A stretch of DNA of 64,000 nt from Pseudomonas sp. J452 (GCF_024666525.1 NZ_CP088294.1:4278001-4342000); one strand, 5' to 3'; positions 44,498 to 54,359 are shown, counted from the stretch's first letter. The notes: generated by a model from the sequence alone, not told the origin. Made by a program: numbers and translations.

Positions 44498-44587
44498 CCC
44501 CTCTCCCACTTGTGGGAGAGGGGCCGGGGGAGAGGGTATTGGCAGCCAACGCCCTCTCCCCAACCCTCTCCCATGAATGGGAGAGGG
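44498..44587. repeat. Pair of CCCTCTCCCAT-type hairpins
   Basis: Two hairpins, 44498-44523 (12-bp perfect stem, CCCCTCTCCCAC/GTGGGAGAGGGG) and 44564-44587 (11-bp stem). They lie between convergent genes and so could act as a bidirectional terminator. Same family as at 18.1, 54.2 and 60.0 kb. Confidence 0.85.
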
Positions 44588-44609
44588 AGCGAAGCGCGCG
44601 AGTGGTAAC

Positions 44610-45437
44610 TCAGAGGCTCATCACATCAAGAAAGCGCGGCGTGGCGCTGTCGTCGATCTTCAGGCTCTGGAAATCGAACAGGTTGCGGTCGGCCAGCTGT
44701 GACGGCACCACGTTCTGCAGGGCGCGGAACATGATCTCGGTACGTCCCGGCGACTTGCGCTCCCACTCGGTGAGCATCTCCTTGACCACCTGGCGTTGCA
44801 GGTTCTCCTGCGAGCCGCACAGGTTGCACGGGATGATCGGGAACTCCTTGAGCACCGAGTAAGCCTCGATGTCCTTCTCGTTGCAGTAGGCCAGCGGGCG
44901 GATCACCACGTTGCGGCCGTCGTCGGACAGCAGCTTGGGCGGCATGGCCTTGAGGGTGCCGCCGTAGAACATGTTGAGGAAGAAGGTTTCCAGGATGTCG
45001 TCACGGTGGTGACCGAGGGCCATCTTGGTCGCGCCGATTTCGTCGGCGTAGGTATAGAGGGTGCCGCGGCGCAGGCGCGAGCACAGCGAGCAGGTGGTCT
45101 TGCCTTCCGGGATCTTGTCCTTGACCACCGAGTAGGTGTCCTTCTCGATGATGTGGTACGGCACACCGACGGACTCCAGGTAGGCCGGCAACACATGCTC
45201 GGGGAAGCCCGGCTGCTTCTGGTCCATGTTCACCGCAACGATCTCGAACTGGATCGGCGCCACCTTCTGCAGATAGAGCAGGATGTCGAGCATGGTGTAG
45301 CTGTCCTTGCCGCCGGACAGGCAGACCATCACCTTGTCGCCATCCTCGATCATGTTGAAGTCGGTGACGGCTTCGCCGGCCAGGCGGCGCAGGCGTTTCT
45401 GCAGTTTGTTCTGGTTGACCGAAAGGCTGGTGGACAT
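44610..45437 (-). CDS. ttcA: tRNA 2-thiocytidine(32) synthetase TtcA
   Basis: 275 residues. The PP-loop SGGKDSY binds ATP, and [10 protein letters not shown] and CNLCGSQ carry the Cys that ligate a 4Fe-4S cluster. It thiolates C32 of certain tRNAs. The start is ATG 45437, with the conserved domain following at once; the open frame upstream (to 45485) has no homology. Confidence 0.93.
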   Translation of the reverse strand: MSTSLSVNQNKLQKRLRRLAGEAVTDFNMIEDGDKVMVCLSGGKDSYTMLDILLYLQKVAPIQFEIVAVNMDQKQPGFPEHVLPAYLESVGVPYHIIEKDTYSVVKDKIPEGKTTCSLCSRLRRGTLYTYADEIGATKMALGHHRDDILETFFLNMFYGGTLKAMPPKLLSDDGRNVVIRPLAYCNEKDIEAYSVLKEFPIIPCNLCGSQENLQRQVVKEMLTEWERKSPGRTEIMFRALQNVVPSQLADRNLFDFQSLKIDDSATPRFLDVMSL

Positions 45438-45522
45438 GGCGCTGAAGAATCCGGGGGAAGGCGAAAAGCTGGCTATTTTACGCACAAAGCCGCATCACAG
45501 CAGCCCATGTTAGGCTCAAACG

Positions 45523-46116
45523 ATGAATAGCGAACTCAACCCCGCCCTCGACCTGGCCGAGCAACTGCACGAACTGCTGCGCGCCGCGCCGGCCGGGATC
45601 AGCGAGTACCAGCTGATCCAGCAGCTCAAGCAACAGCATTCCACGCATATTCCCCACCTCGAGCTGACCGACAAGCTGGTGCTATTCCGCACCCACTTCC
45701 TGCTGTTCAACGCCCTCTACCTACTGCGTGACCGTCTGTGGCAGAGCCAGGCCGCGCATCTACAGATCAATCCGCTGTGCGTGCAATTGCTGCCCTGGCA
45801 ACCGGGCAGCCGCGAGTTGGCCGAACACGACCCGTTGCGTGACTACTATCTCAATCTGCAGCATCTGCGCGACACCGCCGAAGCCGATGTGGAAAAGCTG
45901 CTGGCCAGCTTCTGGACCCGCATGCAGGGCGGCGACGAGAAGCGCGCGGCACTCGAATTGTTCGAGCTGGACAGCGAGCAAACGCTCAATCTCGCCACTA
46001 TCAAGCTGCGCTACCGGCAACTGGTGAGCCAGCACCATCCGGATCGCGGCGGTAGCACCAGCCGCCTGCAGTCGATCAACCTGGCGATGGAAATACTGCA
46101 GCGCTATTACGGCTGA
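45523..46116 (+). CDS. DnaJ-related protein (N-terminal DnaJ-related domain plus J-domain)
   Basis: 197 residues. The N-terminal 120 residues match the DnaJ-related N-terminal family (AGISEYQLIQQLK, LFRTHFLLFNALYLLRD). The C-terminal 55 are a short J-domain with HHPDRGGS, the HPD motif that stimulates DnaK, and ATIKLRYRQLVSQ before it. It is likely a DnaK co-chaperone. A small hairpin (AGAGCG/CGCTCT, 46124-46138) follows the gene. Confidence 0.85.
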   Translation: MNSELNPALDLAEQLHELLRAAPAGISEYQLIQQLKQQHSTHIPHLELTDKLVLFRTHFLLFNALYLLRDRLWQSQAAHLQINPLCVQLLPWQPGSRELAEHDPLRDYYLNLQHLRDTAEADVEKLLASFWTRMQGGDEKRAALELFELDSEQTLNLATIKLRYRQLVSQHHPDRGGSTSRLQSINLAMEILQRYYG

Positions 46117-46281
46117 CCTGTAGAGAGCGATTCGCTCTAAAGCCACGACTCACGCGGCCTCCGGCGTTTGCCTATACTGCGTCATACGGTCGCAGTGATT
46201 CGGCCTGCACCCGCTGGCGCTGCATACGCGCAGCGGGCGTTGCGTTGGGGGCGATCGACAATAACAAGAGGAGGTGTCTGC

Positions 46282-46881
46282 ATGATCCACCATGTTTGGG
46301 GGCTCTTCACCCATCCCGACCAAGAGTGGCAGGAAATCCGTGGCGAGGAAGAATCCATCAGCCACATGTACCTGACCCACGTCCTGATTCTCGCGGCCAT
46401 TCCGGCTCTTTGCGCCTACTTCGGCACCACCCAGGTGGGTTGGACCGTGGGCGATGGGGCGCCGGTGAAACTGACGGAAGCCAGTGCACTGCAAATGACC
46501 ATCATGTCCTACCTGGCGATGCTCGCCGGGATCGCCGTGATGGGTGCTTTCATCCACTGGATGGCACGGACCTATGACTCCAACCCCAGCCTGACCCAAT
46601 GCGTGGTGTTCGCCGCCTACACGGCTACTCCCCTGTTCATTGGCGGCCTTGCGGCGCTCTATCCGAGCCTGTGGCTGGCGATGTTCATCGGTACAGCGGC
46701 CATCTGCTACACGGTCTACCTGCTGTACGCGGGACTGCCGACCTTCATGAATATCCCCGAGGACGAAGGCTTCATGTTCTCCAGCTCGATCCTGGCCGTC
46801 GGCCTGGTGGTGCTGGTGGCGATGATCGCCTGCTCGGTGATTCTCTGGGGCTTCGGCGTGGGTCCGGTGTACACCAGCTAA
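46282..46881 (+). CDS. Yip1 family membrane protein
   Basis: 199 residues with five transmembrane helices. VWGLFTHPDQEW at the N-terminus is the Yip1/YIF1-family entry motif, and YTATPLFIGGLAALYP is a conserved inner helix. The ATG at 46282 is preceded by an excellent AGAGGAGG ribosome-binding site. A strong terminator follows. Function unknown. Confidence 0.85.
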   Translation: MIHHVWGLFTHPDQEWQEIRGEEESISHMYLTHVLILAAIPALCAYFGTTQVGWTVGDGAPVKLTEASALQMTIMSYLAMLAGIAVMGAFIHWMARTYDSNPSLTQCVVFAAYTATPLFIGGLAALYPSLWLAMFIGTAAICYTVYLLYAGLPTFMNIPEDEGFMFSSSILAVGLVVLVAMIACSVILWGFGVGPVYTS

Positions 46882-46915
46882 AGCCGCTACTTAGAAACCC
46901 CGGCCTGCCGCCGAC

Positions 46916-46937
46916 AAAGCCGCCTTCTGGCGGCTTT
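46916..46937 (+). terminator. Terminator after the Yip1 gene
   Basis: AAAGCCGCC / GGCGGCTTT with a 4-base loop, perfect 9-bp stem, 35 bp after the stop codon. The arm ends in TTT. Confidence 0.8.
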
Positions 46938-46976
46938 GTGCTGTCTGGGATACGCACGCACGGGCATAATCGGCAT

Positions 46977-47471
46977 ATGCCCGAACTCCTCCACGCCCGC
47001 GTCGAAGCCTGCTACCTGCTGGCCGAAGACTTCTTCAAGCGCCGTTTCCGCCGCCCCGAGGTCAGCTTCAAGCTGCGTGGGCAGAAGGCCGGCGTTGCGC
47101 ACCTGACGGAAAATCTGCTGCGTTTCAATCCCAAGCTGTATGCGGAAAACCGCGAGCACTTCCTCAAGCAGACGGTGGCCCATGAAGTGGCACACCTGAT
47201 CGCCCATGAAATGTTCGGTGGGCGCATCCAGCCCCATGGCGAGGAATGGCAACTGATCATGCGCGGGGTCTACGAACTGCCGCCGGATCGCTGCCACACC
47301 TATGCCGTGGGCCGGCGCAAGAGCACGCGCTACCTCTACCTGTGCCAATGCCCGAACGGTGAGTTTCCCTTCTCCGGCCAGCGTCACAGCCTGGTGCGCC
47401 AGGGCCGCCGCTACTTCTGCCGACGCTGCCGGGCAACCCTGGTATTCAGCGGCGAGCAGCGCGTGGAGTGA
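46977..47471 (+). CDS. sprT: SprT family zinc metalloprotease
   Basis: 164 residues. HEVAHLIAHE (the HExxH zinc motif) lies near residue 70, and four Cys in CQCPNG and CRRC form a C-terminal zinc ribbon. This is the bacterial SprT pattern related to eukaryotic Spartan. The ATG at 46977 follows the terminator of the previous gene. Confidence 0.88.
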   Translation: MPELLHARVEACYLLAEDFFKRRFRRPEVSFKLRGQKAGVAHLTENLLRFNPKLYAENREHFLKQTVAHEVAHLIAHEMFGGRIQPHGEEWQLIMRGVYELPPDRCHTYAVGRRKSTRYLYLCQCPNGEFPFSGQRHSLVRQGRRYFCRRCRATLVFSGEQRVE

Positions 47472-47517
47472 CAGGCTTCGGTGTCGGACGCTTTGTAAGG
47501 TGCGCTACTGCTGATGC

Positions 47518-48495
47518 TCAGGACAGCTCGACATCGGCGACCCGAGCTGTGCTCTGGCAACCGAGCAAGGCATCCAGTCGGTCACAGTCGGTCTCGCGGC
47601 GCATGGCAGCGAACAGCGTCTGCGCTTCCGGATAACTGCGGGTGAGCATGGCCAGCCACTGCTTGAGCCGGCCCGGCGCATAACGCGGGGCGATCTTGCG
47701 CCGCGCCTGCTGCCAGAAGTCCTGCAGCAGCGGTTGCAGATCGATCCAGCTCAGCGGTGCCAGCTCCTGGCCGGCGCGGGCCGCGGCGATCTGCCGGGCC
47801 AGGTCGGGCCGTGAGACCAGGCCGCGACCGAGCATGATGTCCTCGACACCGCTGACTTCGCGGCAGCGCCGCCAGTCTTCGAGGTTCCAGATCTCGCCAT
47901 TGGCGAACACCGGTACGGCCACCGCCTCCTGCACCCGCGCCACCCATTCCCAGTGCGCGGGCGGCTTGTAGCCATCGGTTTTGGTCCGCGCGTGCACCAC
48001 GATCTGTCCGGCACCGCCATCGGCCAGCGCCCGTGCGCAATCCAGGGCGCCATCCGGGCTGTCGAAGCCCAGGCGCATCTTCGCCGTTACCGGGATATGC
48101 CGCGGCACGGCGCGGCGCACTTCGCTGAGGATCGCGTGCAGCAGTTCCGGCTCCTTGAGCAGCACGGCGCCGCCGCGCGACTTGTTCACCGTCTTGGCCG
48201 GGCAACCGAAGTTCAGGTCGATGACCGGCGCGCCCAGTTCGCAGGCATAGGCGGCGTTCTCCGCCAGGCATACGGGATCGGAGCCGAGCAATTGCACCCG
48301 CAACGGTGTGCCGCTGCGCGTACGCGCGCCCGTACCCAGCTCCGGGGCCAGCTTGCGAAAATGCGAGGCCGGCAGCAGACGGTCGCTGACCCGGATGAAC
48401 TCGGTCACGCACCAATCGATGCCGCCGACCCGGGTCAGCACATCGCGGAGGATTTCATCGACCAGGCCTTCCATGGGTGCCAGGGCTATTTGCAC
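47518..48495 (-). CDS. dusC: tRNA-dihydrouridine(16) synthase DusC
   Basis: 325 residues from a GTG at 48495, where the conserved sequence [17 protein letters not shown] begins. Active-site Cys in [20 protein letters not shown]-binding motifs MRLGFD and FANGEI are present. It reduces U16 in tRNA. The upstream open frame lacks homology. Confidence 0.92.
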   Translation of the reverse strand: MQIALAPMEGLVDEILRDVLTRVGGIDWCVTEFIRVSDRLLPASHFRKLAPELGTGARTRSGTPLRVQLLGSDPVCLAENAAYACELGAPVIDLNFGCPAKTVNKSRGGAVLLKEPELLHAILSEVRRAVPRHIPVTAKMRLGFDSPDGALDCARALADGGAGQIVVHARTKTDGYKPPAHWEWVARVQEAVAVPVFANGEIWNLEDWRRCREVSGVEDIMLGRGLVSRPDLARQIAAARAGQELAPLSWIDLQPLLQDFWQQARRKIAPRYAPGRLKQWLAMLTRSYPEAQTLFAAMRRETDCDRLDALLGCQSTARVADVELS

Positions 48496-48725
48496 GGCGG
48501 GAGTCTCGCGAAACGGGGCGGCGATTGTAACGGCCGCCGCCCCGGCTTTACAGGCTGGCCGGGCTTTTGCGCCGAGCGGTAAGCGGGCCGCTCGGCCACA
48601 CAACCAATCTAGTAAATTGATTGTTTATCCGGATTTTTTGCGCTTTTTATCCATATCAAACAGATAGATCATGCGCCCATCACCTCTGCACGGCACTTGC
48701 GCCGCGCAGCAACAGGAGCCTGAAC

Positions 48726-49424
48726 ATGATCGAACTGCGCCCCTTCAACTCCCTCGGCCATGCCCAGCACGGCTGGCTGAACGCTCGCCACCACTTTTCC
48801 TTCGCCGAGTACCACGATCCGCAGCGGGTCAACTGGGGCACGCTGCGGGTCTGGAACGACGACGAGATCGCCGCCCACAGTGGCTTCCCGCCGCACCCGC
48901 ACCACGACATGGAAATCATCACCTATGTCCGCGAGGGTGCCATCACCCACCGCGACAACCTGGGTAACCAGGGTCGCACCGAGGCCGGTGATGTGCAGGT
49001 GATGAGCGCCGGCACCGGTATCGCCCACTCCGAGTACAACCTGGAGGATGTCACCACCAAGATCTTCCAGATCTGGATCATCCCCAACCAGGTCGGCACT
49101 GCGCCGTCCTGGGGTGCCAAGCCTTTCCCCAAGGGTGAGCGCGCCGGCCAGTTCGTGGTGCTGGCCAGTGGTCACGAGAGCGATACCGACGCCCTGCCGA
49201 TCCGTGCCGACGCCCGCCTGGTGGCCGCCACCCTGGCCGCCGGACAGAGCGCCGAATACCCGCTGGGCCGCCTGCGCAAGGGTTACCTGGTGGCGGCCAA
49301 GGGCCTGATCGAGGTCAACGGCATCAGCGCTGGCGAACGCGACGGCGTAGCCATCGCCGGCGAGGAAGTGGTGCGGGTTACAGCGGTCGAAGACAGCGAA
49401 GTGATTCTGGTCGACGTGGCCTGA
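48726..49424 (+). CDS. Pirin family protein
   Basis: 232 residues with the pirin N-terminal cupin: metal-site His in PPHPHHDMEI and ITHRDN, and GTGIAHSEYN as the fourth ligand. A C-terminal half-cupin follows. Pirins of this class include quercetin dioxygenases and redox-linked regulators. The ATG at 48726 follows AGGAG. The TGA stop lies within CTGAG, the left duplication of MITE-like copy A. Confidence 0.88.
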   Translation: MIELRPFNSLGHAQHGWLNARHHFSFAEYHDPQRVNWGTLRVWNDDEIAAHSGFPPHPHHDMEIITYVREGAITHRDNLGNQGRTEAGDVQVMSAGTGIAHSEYNLEDVTTKIFQIWIIPNQVGTAPSWGAKPFPKGERAGQFVVLASGHESDTDALPIRADARLVAATLAAGQSAEYPLGRLRKGYLVAAKGLIEVNGISAGERDGVAIAGEEVVRVTAVEDSEVILVDVA

Positions 49425-49425
49425 G

Positions 49426-49563
49426 AACCTGCTCACGATCTCCTGACTGTCGGCCATCCGGCGTTAAAAACGGCCTCGGAATGCTCATTTACAGCCCGGA
49501 AACTGCGCTTCCTCAGCCGTTTTTGCCTTGTCTGGCTCTAATTCAGAAGATCGTGAACAGGTT
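49426..49563. mobile_element. MITE-like element, copy A
   Basis: 138 bp starting AACCTGCTCACGATCTCCTG and ending GAAGATCGTGAACAGGTT, near-perfect terminal inverted repeats of about 20 bp. Identical CTGAG on both sides (49421-49425 and 49564-49568) is a 5-bp target duplication. An inner AAAAACGGC/GCCGTTTTT pair lets the strand fold into a long hairpin. It has no coding capacity. The left duplication contains the TGA stop codon of the pirin gene. Confidence 0.9.
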
Positions 49564-49575
49564 CTGAGCCGCAAC

Positions 49576-49600
49576 GTAGCCCGGACTTCAGTCCGGGGAT
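49576..49600. repeat. Single REP-like unit
   Basis: GTAGCCCGGACTTCAGTCCG, half of the pair type seen elsewhere. It lies directly after MITE-like copy A. Confidence 0.6.
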
Positions 49601-49633
49601 CATCAGCGCCCCGGCTTGCCCGGGGCCGGCACC

Positions 49634-51121
49634 CTACTCGCCGGCTTCGTCCAGCAACGGTACGCCAGCAGCGCGTTCGAGCAGTTCGGTCGGCAAGCTC
49701 TTGCTGGCGCGGGCGCCGAGCAGCTTGAGGTTCTCGACGCGGTTGATCAGGTTGCCACGGCCTTCGCAGAGCTTGTTGCGCGCCGCCGCGTAGGCCTTGT
49801 CCAGCTGCTGCAGACGGCTGCCGACTTCGTCCAGATCACCGATGAAGGCGACAAACTTGTCATACAGGTCGCCGGCACGCTTGGCGATCTCGATGGCGTT
49901 CTGGCTCTGTCGCTCCTGGCGCCAGAGGCTGTCGATCACCCGCAGGGTGGCCAGCAGCGTGGTCGGGCTGACGATCACAATGTGCTGCTCGTAGGCCTCC
50001 TGGAACAGACCGGGATCGGCCTGCAAGGCCGCGGCAAAAGCCGCTTCGATCGGCACGAAGAGCAGAACGAAGTCCAGACTGTGCAGGCCTTCCAGACGCT
50101 GATAGTCCTTCACCGAGAGGCCCTTGAGGTGGCTGCGCAGGGACAGCACATGCTGCTTCAGCGCCGTGGCGCGGCTGTCCTCGTCCTCGGCGGCGACCAG
50201 CGCCTGGTAGGCGGTCAGACTGACCTTGGCGTCGACCACCACCTGCTTGTCGCCCGGCAGCTGGATCAGCACGTCCGGCTGGAAACGCTCGCCATCGGCA
50301 CCCTTGAGGCTGACCTGGGTCTGGTACTCGCGGCCCTTCTCCAGGCCGGCGTGCTCCAGCACCCGCTCCAGCACCAGTTCGCCCCAGTTGCCCTGGGTCT
50401 TCTGGCCTTTCAGGGCGCGGGTCAGGTTGGTGGCTTCGTCGCTCAGGCGCTGGTTGAGCTGCTGCAGGCGCTCCAGCTCCTTGCCCAGGGAGAAGCGCTC
50501 ACGGGCTTCCTGCTGGTAGCTCTCCTCGACGCGCTTCTCGAAGGCCTGGATGCGCTCCTTGAGCGGGTCGAGCAACTGGCCCAGGCGCTGCTGGCTGGTT
50601 TCGGCGAAGCGCTGCTCGCGCTCGTCGAAGATCTTCCCGGCCAGCTCGGCGAACTGCGCGCGCAGTTCGTCGCGGGCGGCCTGCAGGTCGCTCAGGCGTT
50701 GCTGATGGTGTTCCTGTTGCTCGCGCAGTTCGGCCGCCAGGCCGGCACGCTGGCTTTCCAGCTGACGCAGCTCGCTTTCCTTCTGTTCGCGTTCGCGGCT
50801 CCAGCCCTGCGCTGCCTCGCGCGCCGTTTCACGCTCGACCCCGAGCAGTTCGGTCTCACGGCGCAAGGCCGCCAGATCGGCTTGCTGGCGCGCGCCTTCC
50901 TGCTGCAGGTGGCGCAGTTCGTCGAGAGTGCTGTCGAGCTGGGCAGACAAACCGTCCTGGGCCAGGCGCGCGGTATTCAGGCGCTCTTCCAGCAACTGCC
51001 GCTCGCCACTGTCGAGTGCCTGCTGGCGCTGCAGGCGCCAGGCCAGCAGCGCCAGCGGTGCGGCACCGAGCAGCAGGCCGAGCAACAGGTTGGAAAGGTC
51101 GAGGGTAAAGGGCAAAGGCAC
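49634..51121 (-). CDS. rmuC: DNA recombination protein RmuC
   Basis: 495 residues. An N-terminal membrane helix (about 8-27) is followed by a long coiled coil (about 30-200, Gln/Glu/Leu-rich) and the RmuC nuclease-like domain (about 240-440) with GNWGELVLERVLEHAGL and VLIQLPGDKQVVVDAKVSL. RmuC limits sequence inversions at small palindromes, which is interesting given the number of hairpins in this chromosome. Confidence 0.92.
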   Translation of the reverse strand: MPLPFTLDLSNLLLGLLLGAAPLALLAWRLQRQQALDSGERQLLEERLNTARLAQDGLSAQLDSTLDELRHLQQEGARQQADLAALRRETELLGVERETAREAAQGWSREREQKESELRQLESQRAGLAAELREQQEHHQQRLSDLQAARDELRAQFAELAGKIFDEREQRFAETSQQRLGQLLDPLKERIQAFEKRVEESYQQEARERFSLGKELERLQQLNQRLSDEATNLTRALKGQKTQGNWGELVLERVLEHAGLEKGREYQTQVSLKGADGERFQPDVLIQLPGDKQVVVDAKVSLTAYQALVAAEDEDSRATALKQHVLSLRSHLKGLSVKDYQRLEGLHSLDFVLLFVPIEAAFAAALQADPGLFQEAYEQHIVIVSPTTLLATLRVIDSLWRQERQSQNAIEIAKRAGDLYDKFVAFIGDLDEVGSRLQQLDKAYAAARNKLCEGRGNLINRVENLKLLGARASKSLPTELLERAAGVPLLDEAGE

Positions 51122-51208
51122 GGGCGGGCTCGCTGTCTGGTTCGCGGTGCCCGGCAGTATACCTAGGGTCTGTTGGCGTTTTGTCGCGACCGCGACGGAA
51201 CCGCTCGA

Positions 51209-51631
51209 TCAGGCGCTTTTGGGCAGCCGGCCAAGCAGCCGAGCGGCTTCGTGGGAGCCCTGTGCGGCAGCCAGCTCCAGCCAGTGACGGGCCTGCTGCG
51301 GCTCGCGTTGGCGCGGCTGGCTATACAGGCGCCCGAGTTCCAGCTGCGCTCGCGCATCACCAGAACGTGCGGCCTGACGCAGCAGTTCCAGACCGATGCG
51401 GCGGTCACGGGTATTGCCGCAATCACGGCAGAGCAACTGGCCCAGGCGGCTTTGTGCCACCACCACCCCCTGGCGCGCCGGCTGCTTGAGCAGACGCCCG
51501 GCCAGACGCTTGATGCTGGCACTGTGTCCCAGGCGCGGGCTCTCGAGTAGCCACAAGGCCAGGCGCATCGACAGACGCGGATGTTCACTAGGTAGATTGT
51601 GGGCAGTAACGGGCAGTACGCGGGATTTCAT
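51209..51631 (-). CDS. Sel1-repeat protein
   Basis: 140 residues with about two Sel1-like repeats (AQSRLGQLLCRDC, RAQLELGRLYSQP, AAAQGSHEAARLLG). Basic overall, no signal peptide. The start at 51631 begins at MKSRVLPV; an earlier ATG (51697) adds a low-complexity tail. Sel1 proteins are scaffolds; no partner is known here. Confidence 0.75.
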   Translation of the reverse strand: MKSRVLPVTAHNLPSEHPRLSMRLALWLLESPRLGHSASIKRLAGRLLKQPARQGVVVAQSRLGQLLCRDCGNTRDRRIGLELLRQAARSGDARAQLELGRLYSQPRQREPQQARHWLELAAAQGSHEAARLLGRLPKSA

Positions 51632-52106
51632 GGAAACACGAGCTGGCTGCGGGGCGCGCCACTCTACTCTCTTTTTTCTGCCGGTAAAGACTTGCAAAAA
51701 GCCGAGAAAGCCGTGCTAGAGCAAGCGCTCGGGACAATCCACAGAAGCTGTGGATAACTCCGTGGACAACTTGCTGAAAACTCCTCTCAACTCCGATGCC
51801 ATGGGCCTTCCGCTCAAACTGGTGCTTTTTTCACCAACTAAAAAAGTCTTTATTTTTCATTGACTTAAAAAATCATCATGGATAATCAAGCGGTTACGCT
51901 GATTTATGACAGCAGGTTGACAAGCTGCTTCGCAATTGTGCACAAGTGCGCCCGCCTGGGCGGGGCGGCGCCCCGTTTGAGGGCGATTTCCCGGCACCGC
52001 AGAGCTCCCGCGGGCTGCAGGCCAGTGGCCCGGCAGAATGCTGGTCAGCCCAGCGCCAGCAGGCTATAAAGCAGCCCTTCACGCACTCCTCGGCAGCCGC
52101 CTAGCC
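51632..52106. other. Gap with DnaA-box-like palindrome and AT-rich stretch
   Basis: 475 bp. At 51737-51755 a perfect palindrome ATCCACAG-AAG-CTGTGGAT places a consensus DnaA box (TGTGGATAA, 51749-51757) against a partial one on the other strand. An AT-rich stretch follows (51825-51885, several A- and T-runs). No reading frame is convincing. It is the upstream region of the ZapE-like gene, and the DnaA-like sites may be regulatory. Confidence 0.55.
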
Positions 52107-53273
52107 ATGCCCCACCCCTCTCTTATCGCCGCCTATCAGCAGGCCCTCGACCAGCAGGGTTTCCAGGCAGACGAGGCCCAGTGGCAAACCGTCCACGCAC
52201 TGCAGAACTGTCAGGATGACCTGCATGCGGGCAACCCTCAGGTCAGCGGGGTGTACCTGTGGGGCCCGGTCGGGCGTGGCAAGACCTGGCTGATGGATCA
52301 TTTCCACCAGGGCCTGCGCGTGCCGGCACGCCGCCAGCACTTCCACCACTTCATGCAGTGGGTGCACCGCCGCCTGTTCCAGCTCACCGGCACCGCCGAT
52401 CCGCTGCTGGCCCTGGCCCGCGAGCTGGGCGACGAGGTACGCGTGCTGTGCTTCGATGAACTGTTCGTCAGCGACATCGGCGACGCCATCCTTCTCGGCC
52501 GCCTGTTGCAGGCGCTGTTCGAACAGGGCGTGACCCTGGTCGCCACCTCCAACCAGCCACCGCAGCAGCTGTATGCCGATGGTTTCAACCGCGAGCGCTT
52601 CCTGCCGGCCGTGACCGCTATCGAGCAGCATATGCAGGTGGTGGGCGTGGACGGCGGCCAGGATCATCGCCTGCACCCGGGCCAGCACCTGCAACGCTAC
52701 TGGGTAGGTAAAGCGGATCAGGCCAGCGCTCTTGCCGAGGTGTTCCAGCACCTGAGTCGTGGCCAGGCCAGCAGCACGCAGCCGATCATCCTGGCGCACC
52801 GCCCGATCCCGGTGCAGCAACGTGCGCCCGGCTTGGTCTGGCTGAACTATGCCGATCTCTGCGAGCAGCCCCTGGCGGCCCTGGATTTCATCGCCCTGTG
52901 CGACCAGTTTGCACTGATCCTGCTCGGCGCCGTGCCCAACCTGAGCGCCGCCACCCGAGCGGCGAAGATCGCCCGCGGCACCGAAGATGGCGTCGAGCAG
53001 GTGCAGGCCGGTGACCGCCAGTTGCCGGCGCTGTCGGCACGCGACGATGGCGTGCGCCGTTTCATCGCCCTGGTCGACGAATGCTACGACCGCAAGGTGC
53101 CGCTCTATATCGAAGCCGAGGTGGCGCTGCAGCAGCTGTACACTGAGGGCCACCTGGCCTTCCCCTTCCGCCGTACCCTCAGCCGCCTGCAGGAGATGCA
53201 GCTACGGCGCTTCGCCGACAGTGCCGATGTGGCGCCGCAACAGCCAGCGGCGGAACTCGTCAGCGCCGACTGA
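52107..53273 (+). CDS. zapE: AFG1/ZapE family ATPase
   Basis: 388 residues. Walker A is GPVGRGKT (53-60), and VLCFDELFVSDIGDA is Walker B; the AFG1-like ATPase core carries SNQPP as sensor 1. ZapE contacts FtsZ in stressed cells. Pseudomonas often carries two AFG1-like proteins, so the paralogue may be outside the window. ATG 52107 begins the homologous region. Confidence 0.85.
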   Translation: MPHPSLIAAYQQALDQQGFQADEAQWQTVHALQNCQDDLHAGNPQVSGVYLWGPVGRGKTWLMDHFHQGLRVPARRQHFHHFMQWVHRRLFQLTGTADPLLALARELGDEVRVLCFDELFVSDIGDAILLGRLLQALFEQGVTLVATSNQPPQQLYADGFNRERFLPAVTAIEQHMQVVGVDGGQDHRLHPGQHLQRYWVGKADQASALAEVFQHLSRGQASSTQPIILAHRPIPVQQRAPGLVWLNYADLCEQPLAALDFIALCDQFALILLGAVPNLSAATRAAKIARGTEDGVEQVQAGDRQLPALSARDDGVRRFIALVDECYDRKVPLYIEAEVALQQLYTEGHLAFPFRRTLSRLQEMQLRRFADSADVAPQQPAAELVSAD

Positions 53274-53342
53274 AAGATCTGCCCTCGTCACCACGCGCCT
53301 ATTCGAAACAAGCGCAGCCTAAGTAGAACGCTAACAGCGCTC

Positions 53343-54107
53343 TCAGGCTGGCAGCGGCAAGTACCCGTCGACCAGGAACAGCTGTAGCGGAAAGATCCGC
53401 GGCGTATCCGGGGCCTGGGCATTCTTGAAGGCCACGTAGCCCGGCGTGGTTTCGCACAGCCAGGGCAGCAGGTTGCGCGGGCGCCGCTCGCTGAAGGCCT
53501 GCGGCGCATAGAGTGCGACATTGTTGCCCTGCAGCGGGCAACGGGCCGAAGGGAACTCGAACGCTTCCACCCCGGCCTCGCGCATGGCGCTGCCCAGTGC
53601 GTGGGTGGCGCGGTAGTCGCTGCGATGGGTCAGCAGCTCGCGGTGCTGATCGAACGGCGGCTGGTGCAGGCGGATGCCGCGCTGCACCTGGTAGCGCGCC
53701 TCGAAGGAGGAATGTTCGGAAAGAATCCGTCCGCTCGGTGGCGGCTCGGCCATGCCGTGCCACAACACAAAACGGTAGAAGGCGGTTTCCGCCATCGCCG
53801 TTTCCAGCCGGCAGGCGGCATAGAACAGGCTCGGCTCGTGGCGCCGACCGAAGCGCGAACCCCAGCGCAGTGGCGGATAGCGGAATGGCGTGTGTAGCAG
53901 GTAATGCAGCGGCTCGTCACTGCGCGGTAGCGGCGGCTTGCTGCTTTCCAGCAGCTGTTCGAGCAGGGCCTGCTCTTCCAGGGTATCGACCAGTTGCAGG
54001 GTGGCCACCTGCTCCTGGCTTTCCACCAGGCGCACCAGGCGCCCACGCAACGGGGTGATCTGCTCTGCACCGGCACAGGCCTGCCAGATATCCATATCAA
54101 TGCTCAC
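53343..54107 (-). CDS. RES-domain toxin (NAD+ phosphorylase type)
   Basis: 254 residues with the RES fold pattern: PFRYPP, RWGSRFGRRHEPSLFYAA (Arg and Tyr), ETAMAETAFYR (Glu), and a SDYRATHALGSAMREAG stretch with the Ser. RES toxins degrade NAD+. Its Xre/MbcA-ParS type antitoxin is upstream at 54555-54926, but here the pair is separated by 447 bp of repeats, unlike the usual coupled layout. The protein reads complete. Confidence 0.85.
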   Translation of the reverse strand: MSIDMDIWQACAGAEQITPLRGRLVRLVESQEQVATLQLVDTLEEQALLEQLLESSKPPLPRSDEPLHYLLHTPFRYPPLRWGSRFGRRHEPSLFYAACRLETAMAETAFYRFVLWHGMAEPPPSGRILSEHSSFEARYQVQRGIRLHQPPFDQHRELLTHRSDYRATHALGSAMREAGVEAFEFPSARCPLQGNNVALYAPQAFSERRPRNLLPWLCETTPGYVAFKNAQAPDTPRIFPLQLFLVDGYLPLPA

Positions 54108-54136
54108 TTAGACCAGCTGCTGCAGGTCAGCAAAAC

Positions 54137-54196
54137 GTAGCCCGGATGCAATCCGGGGAACCCTGTGTCACCGCTCCCGGATTGCATCCGGGCTAC
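54137..54196. repeat. REP-like palindrome pair inside the toxin-antitoxin module
   Basis: GTAGCCCGGATGCAATCCGG and its inverted partner, as at 18.2 and 38.7 kb. Confidence 0.88.
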
Positions 54197-54208
54197 GCCG
54201 GCAGGCAA

Positions 54209-54299
54209 TGCCCCTCTCCCCAGCCCTCGGCTTCGGCTTCCTGCGTCGCTCTACCTCCTGCATCCATGCAGTCGTCTCCCGTGAACGGGAGAGGGGGCA
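54209..54299. repeat. Partial CCCTCTCC-type repeat
   Basis: CCCCTCTCCCCAGCCCTCGG and, after about 60 bp, TCCCGTGAACGGGAGAGGGG, a shuffled member of the family at 18.1, 44.5 and 60.0 kb. Confidence 0.6.
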
Positions 54300-54359
54300 A
54301 AAGCGCACCGCACCTACCCTGCATGCCGTTATGGCAATACAGAAAATCGTGGTTCTCAG

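Noticed and set aside
51737..51890. Chromosomal replication origin
   Set aside because: Only one good DnaA box and one partial; dnaA, dnaN, rnpA or gidA are not nearby.
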